A stretch of 42,115 bases of DNA, from assembly GCA_934447715.1 (NCBI GenBank), contig CAKSER010000011.1, forward strand, positions 1 to 42,115, read 5' to 3'. Numbering within the stretch: the stretch's first letter is position 1; each line of letters opens with the position of its first letter. The notes beneath the pieces were generated by a model that was not told the DNA's origin, ran no database searches, and saw only the letters and a program-made list of their open reading frames with translations. Below, piece after piece: positions 31,583 to 40,030 of this stretch. The stretch comes from an uncultured Eubacteriales bacterium (GTDB taxonomy: Bacteria > Bacillota > Clostridia > Oscillospirales > CAG-272). A program made the translations under genes and the position numbers.

Positions 31583-34243
31583 TTACTCTGCATCCTCGAT
31601 TTCGGTGTTTGCATCTGCTGTGCCCTCTGCCTCGGCTGTATCGGGTGAGTTCTGTCCCTCCTGATTTTCTGCAGGTTCGGATGTGTTTTCGCCTTCCGAT
31701 ACTCCTTCGGCATCGGAATTTTCCGCAGACTCCGGATCGTCCGGCTCATCCGGCTCCTTCGGAACAACCGTGAAGTTCGAAATTACCGTATCGTCCGAAA
31801 TGCGCATTACGATAACTCCGCCGGCTGTCCTCGAATATACCGGGATCTCGGATATGCCGGTACGCATTACTGTTCCCTCGCTTGTGATGAATATAATATC
31901 ATCCTCAACGTCAACCGCCGCAATTCCGGCAATAAGTCCGGTCTTTTCGGTTATATTGTGGCATCTCATTCCCTTACCGCCACGGTTATGGAGAGCAAAT
32001 TCCTCAAATTCACATCTTTTTCCGAAGCCTCTTTCGGTTATGGTAATCAGCTGCTTGCTGCTGTCGACCACGACCGCTCCGGCAACAAAGTCGCCCTCCT
32101 CCGGTCTGATTGCAATAACTCCTCTTGCGGTTCTTCCGCTCGGGGATACGCAGGATATCGGGAAACGCACCGCCATGCCCTTCTTTGTCGCAATCAGCAT
32201 CTCGTCGTCGCTTCCTAAAATATTGACATAAAGAAGCTCGTCACCCTCGTCAAGGGTAATTGCCCTCTTTCCGCCCTTTCTCTGGTACTCGAACTCTGTC
32301 ATGACGGTTCTCTTGATAATTCCGTTTCTTGTTACAAGAACAAGATACTTATCCGCAGCAAATTCATCGACAGACCGGATAGCCGTTACATATTCATCCG
32401 GCTCAAGCTCGATGATGTTGACGATATTCGTTCCCTTTGCGGTTCTCGACGCCTCGGGTATGTAATATGCCTTCTTAATATGAATCTTGCCCTTGTTCGT
32501 AAAGAACATCAGCATTGAATGAGAGTTGACGGCAAGGACATCCTCTACGACATCCTCCTCCTTTGTTCCCATTCCGATAACGCCCTTTCCGCCTCTTCTC
32601 TGGGATGAAACGGCTCCGGACGGCTGACGCTTGATATATCCGTCCTTCGTTACGGTAATTACGCAGGTGTGGCGCTCGATCAGATCCTCGATTACAATGT
32701 CGTTGTCCTCGTCGATTGTGATCTCTGTCCTTCTTGCATCTCCGTATTTTGCCTTGATCTCCTCAAGCTCCTTCTTTACGACAGCCATGATATTTTCGTC
32801 GCTTGAAAGTATCGTCTTGAGTCTGTGAACCTCGTCGCCGAGAGCGGCAAGCTTTTCCTCGATCTTCTGCCTTTCCATTCCGGCAAGACGTCCGAGAGGC
32901 ATCTCGACAATCGCCTGTGCCTGAACCTCGGAAAGACCCTCGTTTCCGTCCTCGCCGAGCATGTTCGCAACCTCGCCGACCTTGAATCTCTCCATCAAGG
33001 CATTCTTTGCCTCTGCGACCGATCCGCTCGAACGGATGACGCGGATGACCTCGTCAATATTGTCAATTGCGATCTTATAACCCTCGTTTAAATGCGCGGT
33101 CTTTAAAACCTCGTTTAATTCAAAGGTCGTTCTTCTTCTGATGACGTCTCTCTGGAAGTCGATATAGTATCTTAAGATCTCCTTGAGCGGCAAAACCCTC
33201 GGGGTGTCGTTTACAAGCGCGAGCATGTTGACGGCACATGTGTCCTGAAGCTGGGTATATTTATAAAGCTTGTTTAAAATGACCTGACCGTTTGCATCCC
33301 TGCGGTACTCGATGACGATCCTAAGACCGTCTCTGCCGGACTCGTCGCGGATTTCGGTAATTCCCTCGATTCGCTTGTCCTTGTGGCACTCCGCCATCGC
33401 CTTTACAAGCTCGGATTTGTTTACGCGGTACGGAATTTCGGTAATAATGATCTGCCTTTTGTCCTCGTTTACCTCGGCTCTGGCTCTTACATAGATCTTT
33501 CCGCGTCCGGTCGTGTATGCCTCAAGAATTCCGGATGTGCCTCTGATAATCGCACCTGTCGGGAAGTCCGGTCCCTTGATATACTCCATCAGTTCCTTTA
33601 CGGTAATATCCGGGTTGTCGATCATTGCAATCGTACCGTTGATTACCTCGGTCATGTTGTGCGTCGGGATGTTTGTTGCCATACCGACGGCAATACCGAC
33701 CGATCCGTTTACCAGAAGATTCGGAAAACGGGACGGAAGCACTGTCGGCTCCATCAGCTTGTTGTCAAAGTTAGGTGTAAAATCTACAACGTCCTTTTTG
33801 ATGTCCGCAAGCATATAATTCGAGAGCTTAGCCATTCTCGCCTCGGTATAACGGTAAGCGGCAGCGCCGTCTCCGTCCATATTTCCGAAGTTTCCGTGAC
33901 CCTCTATAAGCTTGTAGCGGAGGGAAAACCACTGTGCAAGACGAACCATTGCGTCGTATACAGCAGAGTCGCCGTGCGGATGGTATCTACCGAGTACGTT
34001 ACCGACGGTCGTCGCCGACTTTCGAAACGGCTGATCCGCTGTCAGATGATCCTCGTACATCGCATAAAGAATTCTTCTGTGAACCGGCTTAAGACCGTCT
34101 CTTACATCCGGAAGAGCTCTTGCCTTGATAACGCTCATCGCGTACTGGACAAAGGAGGTCTTGACCTCTTTTTCCATGTTTACCTCGACAATTTTCTGAT
34201 CCGGATATTCGATATTTATATCCTGCTCTCTTTCTTTACCCAC
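31583..34243 (-). CDS. gyrA: DNA gyrase subunit A
   Basis: This 886-residue subunit cuts and rejoins DNA and with GyrB introduces negative supercoils. The active tyrosine is Y132 in AAYRYTEARMAKL. The quinolone region reads HPHGDSAVYD, with S93 and D97 matching the drug-sensitive residues Ser83 and Asp87 of E. coli. The C-terminal propeller starts with the GyrA box QRRGGKG (in SSQRRGGKGVIGM), which separates gyrase from topoisomerase IV. The last 60 or so residues are a strongly acidic low-complexity tail. The start is a GTG at 34243 after a GAAGGT site. Unlike in many Bacillota it is separated from gyrB by 571 bases with DnaA-box-like sites. Confidence 0.97.
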   Translation of the reverse strand: MGKEREQDINIEYPDQKIVEVNMEKEVKTSFVQYAMSVIKARALPDVRDGLKPVHRRILYAMYEDHLTADQPFRKSATTVGNVLGRYHPHGDSAVYDAMVRLAQWFSLRYKLIEGHGNFGNMDGDGAAAYRYTEARMAKLSNYMLADIKKDVVDFTPNFDNKLMEPTVLPSRFPNLLVNGSVGIAVGMATNIPTHNMTEVINGTIAMIDNPDITVKELMEYIKGPDFPTGAIIRGTSGILEAYTTGRGKIYVRARAEVNEDKRQIIITEIPYRVNKSELVKAMAECHKDKRIEGITEIRDESGRDGLRIVIEYRRDANGQVILNKLYKYTQLQDTCAVNMLALVNDTPRVLPLKEILRYYIDFQRDVIRRRTTFELNEVLKTAHLNEGYKIAIDNIDEVIRVIRSSGSVAEAKNALMERFKVGEVANMLGEDGNEGLSEVQAQAIVEMPLGRLAGMERQKIEEKLAALGDEVHRLKTILSSDENIMAVVKKELEEIKAKYGDARRTEITIDEDNDIVIEDLIERHTCVITVTKDGYIKRQPSGAVSSQRRGGKGVIGMGTKEEDVVEDVLAVNSHSMLMFFTNKGKIHIKKAYYIPEASRTAKGTNIVNIIELEPDEYVTAIRSVDEFAADKYLVLVTRNGIIKRTVMTEFEYQRKGGKRAITLDEGDELLYVNILGSDDEMLIATKKGMAVRFPISCVSPSGRTARGVIAIRPEEGDFVAGAVVVDSSKQLITITERGFGKRCEFEEFALHNRGGKGMRCHNITEKTGLIAGIAAVDVEDDIIFITSEGTVMRTGISEIPVYSRTAGGVIVMRISDDTVISNFTVVPKEPDEPDDPESAENSDAEGVSEGENTSEPAENQEGQNSPDTAEAEGTADANTEIEDAE

Positions 34244-34814
34244 TTCTGTTTACCTTCTTTATTTTCGTTATCGTCGTTAATCTTCTTAAAAATCCATATC
34301 TGTTTTTCTGCCTTAATTTACGGCATTATTCAAGCCGAAACGGCTGTACTCATGGGCTTTCCCACACTTTGAATCTGCCTGTGGATTTTTTTGTGGAATC
34401 GCAGCTTTTTCACACCCGATTTCTGCCTGTTTTGCAGCTTTTTTTCGCGGAATTGTCATCACAGGTGTGGAAAACCTGCCCGGATTTCCACAGTTTCCAC
34501 AGAGTTTTCCACAGTTTTGCACCGAAACCCGGTGGTAAATCCACCGCAATTATGCAATAAAAGCCTTATTTTACGCCGTTTTACACCGCCTACCGATTTT
34601 TTCACAGTTTCGAAACACAAAATTCAGAATCCTATATTTCCACAGCAATCAACATGTGGAAAACCTGTGTAAAAGACGTGATTATGCTTTTTGACCGACC
34701 GTGTATAAAAACATCCGGCATATGCTGAAGCATCATGAAGGCAGATAGCTTTTAAATCCCGAAAATGCCGGAATCCGGCATATAAAGGATCAAAAAACCA
34801 AAGGAATCAAAGAA
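34244..34814. other. gyrB-gyrA intergenic region with a DnaA-box-like cluster
   Basis: Seven sites resemble the DnaA box: TGTGGATTT 34380-34388, TGTGGAAAA 34466-34474, ATTTCCACA 34484-34492, GTTTCCACA 34493-34501, TTTTCCACA 34505-34513, ATTTCCACA 34636-34644 and TGTGGAAAA 34655-34663. Three are in tandem. TTTTCCACA/TGTGGAAAA is one base from the TTATCCACA consensus; the others are two away. The stretch also holds the gyrB 3' hairpin (34766-34780). No gene is called. It may be a second origin element, a DnaA-titration site or a DnaA-controlled gyrA promoter. Confidence 0.6.
34759..34780 (-). terminator. Possible weak terminator after gyrB
   Basis: The perfect palindrome TGCCGGA-A-TCCGGCA (34766-34780) is followed on the minus strand by TTTT. 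The stem is short and the T tract minimal, so read-through to gyrA is possible. Confidence 0.4.
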
Positions 34815-36749
34815 TCAGATATCAAGATTTTCTGCGTATTTTGCGTTTTCCTCGATAAATGCTCTTCTCGGCTCGACATCGTCGCCCATAAGAAGCGAAA
34901 ATGCCTCGTCGCATGCCATGGCATCCTCAACGGTTACCCTGATTATCGTTCTTGTCTGCGGATCCATTGTCGTTTCCCAAAGCTGCGACGGGTCCATCTC
35001 ACCAAGACCCTTGTATCTTTCAGCCTCAACACCGGTCGTGCCGAGCTGCTTGATGTAAAAATCTCTTTCCTCGTCGGAAAATGCGTATTTCGGCTCGCCC
35101 TTGCCCTTGAATACCTTGTAGAGCGGCGGCTGCGCAAGATAGATATGTCCGTCCTCGACAAGCTTCTTCATGTGCCTGAAGAAGAAGGTCAGAAGCAGAA
35201 CTCGGATATGCGATCCGTCGACATCGGCATCCGCCATAAGAATAATCTTGCCGTAGCGGAGCTTCGTAATGTCAAATTCCTCTCCGATTCCGCAGCCGAG
35301 CGCCTGGATTATCGGGATGATTGAGGTATTTGCATATATCTTGTCAAGTCGGCTCTTTTCGACATTGAGAATCTTTCCTCTGAGCGGCAGAATCGCCTGG
35401 AAGCGGCTGTTTCTTCCGTCCTTTGCAGAGCCTCCCGCGGAATCTCCCTCGACTAGGAACAGCTCGGTTACATCGACGCGCTTTTCCTGGCAGTCGGAAA
35501 GCTTTCCGGGAAGGGTCGAGCCCTCAAGAGCGGTCTTTCTTCTTGTAAGATCCCTTGCTCTTCTTGCAGCCTCTCTTGCCCTCAGTTCAAGGATTGCCTT
35601 TTCGACGATTATTTTGCCGACTGTCGGATTTTCCTCAAAGAATTCCGAAAGCTTGTCTGTTACAAGCTTGTTTACAAAGGTGTTCATCCCGGCGTTTCCG
35701 AGCTTTGCCTTTGTCTGTCCCTCAAACTGCGCATCCTGCAGCTTGACCGATATAACCGCGGTAAGACCGGATCTTGCCGCGTCTCCCGATATTTTTTCGT
35801 CGTCCTTTAACTGCTTATACTTCTTTGCATAGTCGTTTAAAACCTTTGTTAGGGCGTTTTTAAAGCCTGTCTCGTGCGTTCCGCCCTCGGGGGTAATAAT
35901 ATTGTTTGCAAACGACATTATCGTTTCATCGTACTTATCGTTATACTGCAGGGCGATCTCGGCGATATACTGCTCGTTCTGACCCTTCATATAGATTACA
36001 TCCGGGTTGATCGTCTGGCAGTGCTTGATAGAGTTTAAATGCTCGACATAGCTGATGATTCCTCCCTCATAGTGAAGGACATCCTCGCGCACCTCGCCGT
36101 TGTATTCCGGAAGATCTCTTTCGTCGCGCATCGTAATTCTGACGCCGGCGTTAAGAAATGCCTGCTCCCTCATTCGGTTAAGAAGCGTGTTGTAGTCGAA
36201 AACCACCTCGTCAAAGATCGTGTCGTCCGGCAGGAATCTTACATACAGACCGTGCTCATCGGTGGGACCGAGATATTTGTATTCGCTTACGACCTTGCCC
36301 TTTTCAAATCTCTGGGTATACTTTTTTCCGTCGTTTGAGTCCTCATATACAAGCCAGGTCGAAAGTGCGTTTACGACCGATGCTCCGACTCCGTGAAGAC
36401 CTCCGGAAATGTTATATCCGCCGCCGCCGAATTTTCCTCCGGCGTGAAGCACGGTAAAGACGACCTCCGGTGTCGGCAGGTTCATCTTATGATGCATTGC
36501 AGACGGAATTCCGCGTCCGTTGTCTCTTACCGATGCGCTTCCGTCCTTATACAGTGTGATATGAATATCGGTGCAGGCACCGGCAAGCGCCTCGTCGATC
36601 GAGTTGTCTACTATCTCATAAATGAGATGGTGAAGTCCTCTCTGCGATGTCGAGCCGATATACATTCCCGGTCTTTTTCTTACCGCCTCAAGACCCTCAA
36701 GGACCTGTATTTGGTTTTCGTCATAGGTTTGCTTCTGATTTTCGTCCAT
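34815..36749 (-). CDS. gyrB: DNA gyrase subunit B
   Basis: This 644-residue subunit supplies ATP hydrolysis for supercoiling. The N-terminal GHKL ATPase region has EIVDNSIDEALAG and DNGRGIP. The transducer domain follows, then the TOPRIM domain with LVEGDSAGGSAKDGRNS and metal-binding DADVDGSHI. It ends in the GyrB C-terminal domain (GVEAERYKGLGEMDPSQLWETTMDP). Length fits the short GyrB of Gram-positive bacteria. ATG 36749 follows an AAGGT site. It lies 55 bases after remB in the origin block. Confidence 0.97.
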   Translation of the reverse strand: MDENQKQTYDENQIQVLEGLEAVRKRPGMYIGSTSQRGLHHLIYEIVDNSIDEALAGACTDIHITLYKDGSASVRDNGRGIPSAMHHKMNLPTPEVVFTVLHAGGKFGGGGYNISGGLHGVGASVVNALSTWLVYEDSNDGKKYTQRFEKGKVVSEYKYLGPTDEHGLYVRFLPDDTIFDEVVFDYNTLLNRMREQAFLNAGVRITMRDERDLPEYNGEVREDVLHYEGGIISYVEHLNSIKHCQTINPDVIYMKGQNEQYIAEIALQYNDKYDETIMSFANNIITPEGGTHETGFKNALTKVLNDYAKKYKQLKDDEKISGDAARSGLTAVISVKLQDAQFEGQTKAKLGNAGMNTFVNKLVTDKLSEFFEENPTVGKIIVEKAILELRAREAARRARDLTRRKTALEGSTLPGKLSDCQEKRVDVTELFLVEGDSAGGSAKDGRNSRFQAILPLRGKILNVEKSRLDKIYANTSIIPIIQALGCGIGEEFDITKLRYGKIILMADADVDGSHIRVLLLTFFFRHMKKLVEDGHIYLAQPPLYKVFKGKGEPKYAFSDEERDFYIKQLGTTGVEAERYKGLGEMDPSQLWETTMDPQTRTIIRVTVEDAMACDEAFSLLMGDDVEPRRAFIEENAKYAENLDI

Positions 36750-36804
36750 TTGTTTTACCTTCTATAATAATCTCTTTTTTTACTGCTTTTACGGATTTTT
36801 ACGG

Positions 36805-37044
36805 TCAGCCCTTCAGTCTGCCGCAAAGCGCCCCGGTTGAAATTCCGGAAAACCATACCTTACCGCTTTTTTCAAGTGTAAAGCTCTTCGGCAGATTCAG
36901 CGACACGATATGCGTGCTTTTTTCGTTTTCCTTTTTCTTTAAAAAATCCTTTGTAATGTTAGACACTGTCGCCGTGTCCATATCAAATATCCCGACAATA
37001 TTCTTTGTCAGAACCATCTTTTCGTTTCCGACGTGAAGATACAT
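36805..37044 (-). CDS. remB: RemB-like (YaaB, DUF370) regulatory protein
   Basis: The 79-residue protein begins MYLHVGNEKMVLTKNIVGIFDMDTATVS and ends near SLNLPKSFTLEKSGKVWFSGISTGAL. It matches the small RemA/RemB-type family found between recF and gyrB in Bacillota. In Bacillus RemB supports biofilm-matrix gene expression. I chose ATG 37044, which has an AGAGGGA site six bases upstream. An in-frame upstream start (37101) adds 19 residues without support. Its position in the origin block agrees with the usual order. Confidence 0.85.
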   Translation of the reverse strand: MYLHVGNEKMVLTKNIVGIFDMDTATVSNITKDFLKKKENEKSTHIVSLNLPKSFTLEKSGKVWFSGISTGALCGRLKG

Positions 37045-37166
37045 TTTTTCCCTCTGAAAATCTGATAAATCTGTCATCCGGCATTTGCCTGCTTTTACCA
37101 TAATCCAGCCCTGCTTCGGGATCGCTTTGCCTTAGGCTGTACCGACCGATTTTATCGCGAATTTTA

Positions 37167-38252
37167 TCATGAAAGCTCATATGTCGCCCCTGCCTCGACC
37201 TTATACAGCTTTCCGCTTGTTTCTATACTGTCGCAGGAGGTTATTATAACCTGTCTTTCCTTAAGCTCGGAGAGCAGATATTTTCTTCTGTCAATATCAA
37301 GCTCGGAAAGGATATCGTCAAGCAGAAAGACCGGATAGTGTCCTGTCGACAGCTTTAAAATCTCCCCCTCCGCAAGCTTCATTGCAAGCAGAAGCGATCT
37401 TTGCTGACCCTGGGATGCATAATCCCTCGAATTTTTTCCGTTTAAAAGAACCGTCATATCCTCCCTGTGAGCCCCACAGAGTGTCGTGCCGTATTTTATC
37501 TCCCTGTCTGCAGCCTCAAACAGCTCATTTTCATAATCCTCGACAGTTTTCGGCACAGGATAGCTTATTTCAAGCTTTTCCTTTCCGAAGGCAAGATCGG
37601 TTATGATATTTCCGGCAATCTCATTCAGATTTAGGGTATAATCATACCTCTTTTCCGAAATCAGCTTCCATTCTCTTGCAAGCTGGGAAATGAGAATCCC
37701 GTTTGTAAGGTCAAACTGCTCCCTGTTCTGGCTGTAGCCGAAGATAAACGACTTTATCAGCGCATTTTTCTGCTCGAGCAGCTTTCCGTATCTCTGCAGC
37801 GATGCAAGATAGACCGGGTCTATCATCGAAAGAACAATATTTAAAAACTGTCTTCTTTCTCCCGGTCCGCCGTTTATTATCGCCATCTGCTGCGGACAGA
37901 ACAACACCGCGTTAAAAAGTCCGATGATCTCGGAGCTTCTTCCGATCGGAACTCCGTTCTTTTTAAAGATTCTTTTCTTTGTCTGTCTGTTAAGAGTGAT
38001 CGACAGCTCGTTTGTAACGCCGGCGTTTTCATAGGTCAGCCTGATCTCTGCAAGATTCTTCCCGAACATTATAAGCTCTTCCTCGTGCGTTGTACGGAAG
38101 CTTTTTCCTCTTGCAAATATATATATACCCTCGAGCATATTTGTCTTTCCCTGGCCGTTTTTGCCGTTTAATACGGTAACATCCGGACCGGGACAGATCA
38201 GCGCTGTTTCGATATTCCGAAAATTCCTGTAGCCGACTCTTTTAAGAAGCAT
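37167..38252 (-). CDS. recF: DNA replication and repair protein RecF
   Basis: This 361-residue SMC-like ATPase helps load RecA at gapped DNA. The Walker A motif is NGKNGQGKTNML, the signature region is YASQGQQRSLLLAMKLAEGE, and Walker B is PVFLLDDILSELD. Size and N-terminal VGYRNFRNIE are standard. ATG 38252 lies two bases after the dnaN stop. The small S4-domain gene (yaaA) often present between dnaN and recF is absent here. Confidence 0.96.
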   Translation of the reverse strand: MLLKRVGYRNFRNIETALICPGPDVTVLNGKNGQGKTNMLEGIYIFARGKSFRTTHEEELIMFGKNLAEIRLTYENAGVTNELSITLNRQTKKRIFKKNGVPIGRSSEIIGLFNAVLFCPQQMAIINGGPGERRQFLNIVLSMIDPVYLASLQRYGKLLEQKNALIKSFIFGYSQNREQFDLTNGILISQLAREWKLISEKRYDYTLNLNEIAGNIITDLAFGKEKLEISYPVPKTVEDYENELFEAADREIKYGTTLCGAHREDMTVLLNGKNSRDYASQGQQRSLLLAMKLAEGEILKLSTGHYPVFLLDDILSELDIDRRKYLLSELKERQVIITSCDSIETSGKLYKVEAGATYELS

Positions 38253-38254
38253 CT

Positions 38255-39406
38255 TTATTTATTGAGCCTTACCGGAAGAACAAGAAGCAGATATTTCCTG
38301 CCCTCTTCGATATCCACAGGCTCGATTGTAATGCTCATGAGCGGAGATGTCATCGAAATCTTAAGCGTATCGTAATCCGAGCACATCGAGACCGCATCCT
38401 TTAAAAACTTGCAGTTAAAGCCCATCTCGATATCCTCTCCGTCCTTGTGGATGAATATCTCGTCGCTTACCCTTCCGGTTACCGAATAGGAGGACACATC
38501 TAAAATGTTTTCCTTTGCCGTAAGGATAACAGGGCTCTTTGCCTGACCCTGCTGCTTATCCTCGGTTATAAGCAGCGCTCTTGTGATTGCGCCGTCAAAA
38601 TCCTTTGTATTTACATCGACGAATATCTTCGAATCCTTCGGGATGAATCTGTTGTAGTCCACATATTCGACATCGATAAGCCTTGTAAAGAAGATGTAGT
38701 CCTTGATAAAGAAGATCAGATTCTTTCTTCCCATATTGATTTTAAGCGTCTCCTCGCCGCCGGAAAGCAGCTTGATTATCTCAAATACCGATTTGCCTGG
38801 GAGAATCATCTGCATATTGAAATCATCGGTTACACCGGTGTTTTCAAGCTCGCAGGTCTGCTCGTAAAGAGCCATTCTGTTTCCGTCGCAGCCGACAGCC
38901 GTGATCTTGTTTCCCTCAATCTTTAAAAACAGACCGTTAAGCGCCGGTCTTGCATCGTTTTGCGCAACCGCAAAGCTTGTTTTAATAAGTATATTTTTAA
39001 GATCCTCGTGCTTGATCTTAAAGCCTTTGTCTCCGGAGAGCTGGGGAAAGTCCGGGAAGTCGGAGCCTTCGAGCGCCTGAACCTCGAAAAGAGCCTTTCC
39101 GCAGAATATTTTCGTCCTTCCGGATTTATCGTCTACATCTATTGTAATGTCTCCGAAAGGCATCAATTTTATGATCGAAGAAAGCTTGTTTGCGTTGATA
39201 ATATAGCTTCCCGGCTCGACAACCTTGCATTCAAGGGTCGTGGTAAAGCCCTTTTCAAGGTCATAGGCGCAGATCTGGCAATGCTCGCTGTCGACCGTGC
39301 GGAGAAGTATTCCTTCGATAGACGCGATTGTATTCTTGCTCGATGCCATCGGTGCCGCCGTATTTACCGCATCGTAAAGCATTTCTCTGTCAAAAATGAT
39401 CTTCAT
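38255..39406 (-). CDS. dnaN: DNA polymerase III sliding clamp (beta subunit)
   Basis: This 383-residue protein folds into three similar domains and dimerises into the ring that tethers polymerase III. It begins MKIIFDREMLYDAVNTA. It has the conserved RPALNGLFLKIEGNKITAVGCDGNRMAL segment and ends with a hydrophobic-patch-type LLLVLPVRL. ATG 39406 follows an AAGGAGA site. It is followed at once by recF, so the two share a transcript. The 624-base region before it holds the candidate replication origin. Confidence 0.96.
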   Translation of the reverse strand: MKIIFDREMLYDAVNTAAPMASSKNTIASIEGILLRTVDSEHCQICAYDLEKGFTTTLECKVVEPGSYIINANKLSSIIKLMPFGDITIDVDDKSGRTKIFCGKALFEVQALEGSDFPDFPQLSGDKGFKIKHEDLKNILIKTSFAVAQNDARPALNGLFLKIEGNKITAVGCDGNRMALYEQTCELENTGVTDDFNMQMILPGKSVFEIIKLLSGGEETLKINMGRKNLIFFIKDYIFFTRLIDVEYVDYNRFIPKDSKIFVDVNTKDFDGAITRALLITEDKQQGQAKSPVILTAKENILDVSSYSVTGRVSDEIFIHKDGEDIEMGFNCKFLKDAVSMCSDYDTLKISMTSPLMSITIEPVDIEEGRKYLLLVLPVRLNK

Positions 39407-40030
39407 ATTCTATCTCCTTTAATTATATTTTCGATATTCCGATTTCTTTTTTCCTATGCTTTTTAATCTGAAGCATTCAATTGTCTTTTCGCTTTTGAAA
39501 AAAACAGGGAAAAATTTTATGCCGTTTTAATTTCGTTTTTGCCTTGGTCTTTTAATTTTCCGTTTTTTTCTTATATATAAAAATTAAATATAAATAAATA
39601 GCAGTAACAGTAATAGGTGCGGTGGAAATTGGGGATTTTTCTCAAAGCAAGTATTTTCGGGGGTTTTCGTTTGCCTAACCCCTCTATTTACCTGTGGAAA
39701 ATCCTGTGGATTGCTATTAACAACAAAAGGAAAACTTTTTTCATCCTTTTTCTTCTTCAAAATCCAAAAAAAATCCGAAAATTGCGGAAAAGCTGTTGAT
39801 AATCTGTTTAAAAAGCTATTTGATGCTCAAAAACCCTATATTTCATGCGGATTTAAGCAATTCGAGTTTTCCACACCCAAATCAAATTCCGCTTTTAAAG
39901 GTCATTTTCGCTGCCTTTTTGCCCATCCGGCTTTCCCTTTCTTTTCCCGTAATTTTCCTTAGCTTTTCCCCTTGTCTTCTCTCCTTTTTCCGCCTTGTTT
40001 ATCTTGGTTTTTGATTTTGCGGTTTTTAAC
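39407..40030. other. dnaA-dnaN intergenic region, candidate replication origin
   Basis: The stretch contains DnaA-box-like sites TGTGGAAAA 39693-39701, TGTGGATTG 39705-39713, TGTTGATAA 39794-39802 and TTTTCCACA 39867-39875. A stretch of almost pure A/T at 39569-39601 could act as the unwinding element. Location directly after dnaA is a usual origin site in Bacillota. A short hairpin at 39452-39475 lies in the dnaN leader. I see no gene in it. Confidence 0.6.

Noticed and set aside
31583..34243. gyrA as parC
   Set aside because: The QRRGGKG GyrA box is present and the gene lies in the origin block with gyrB.
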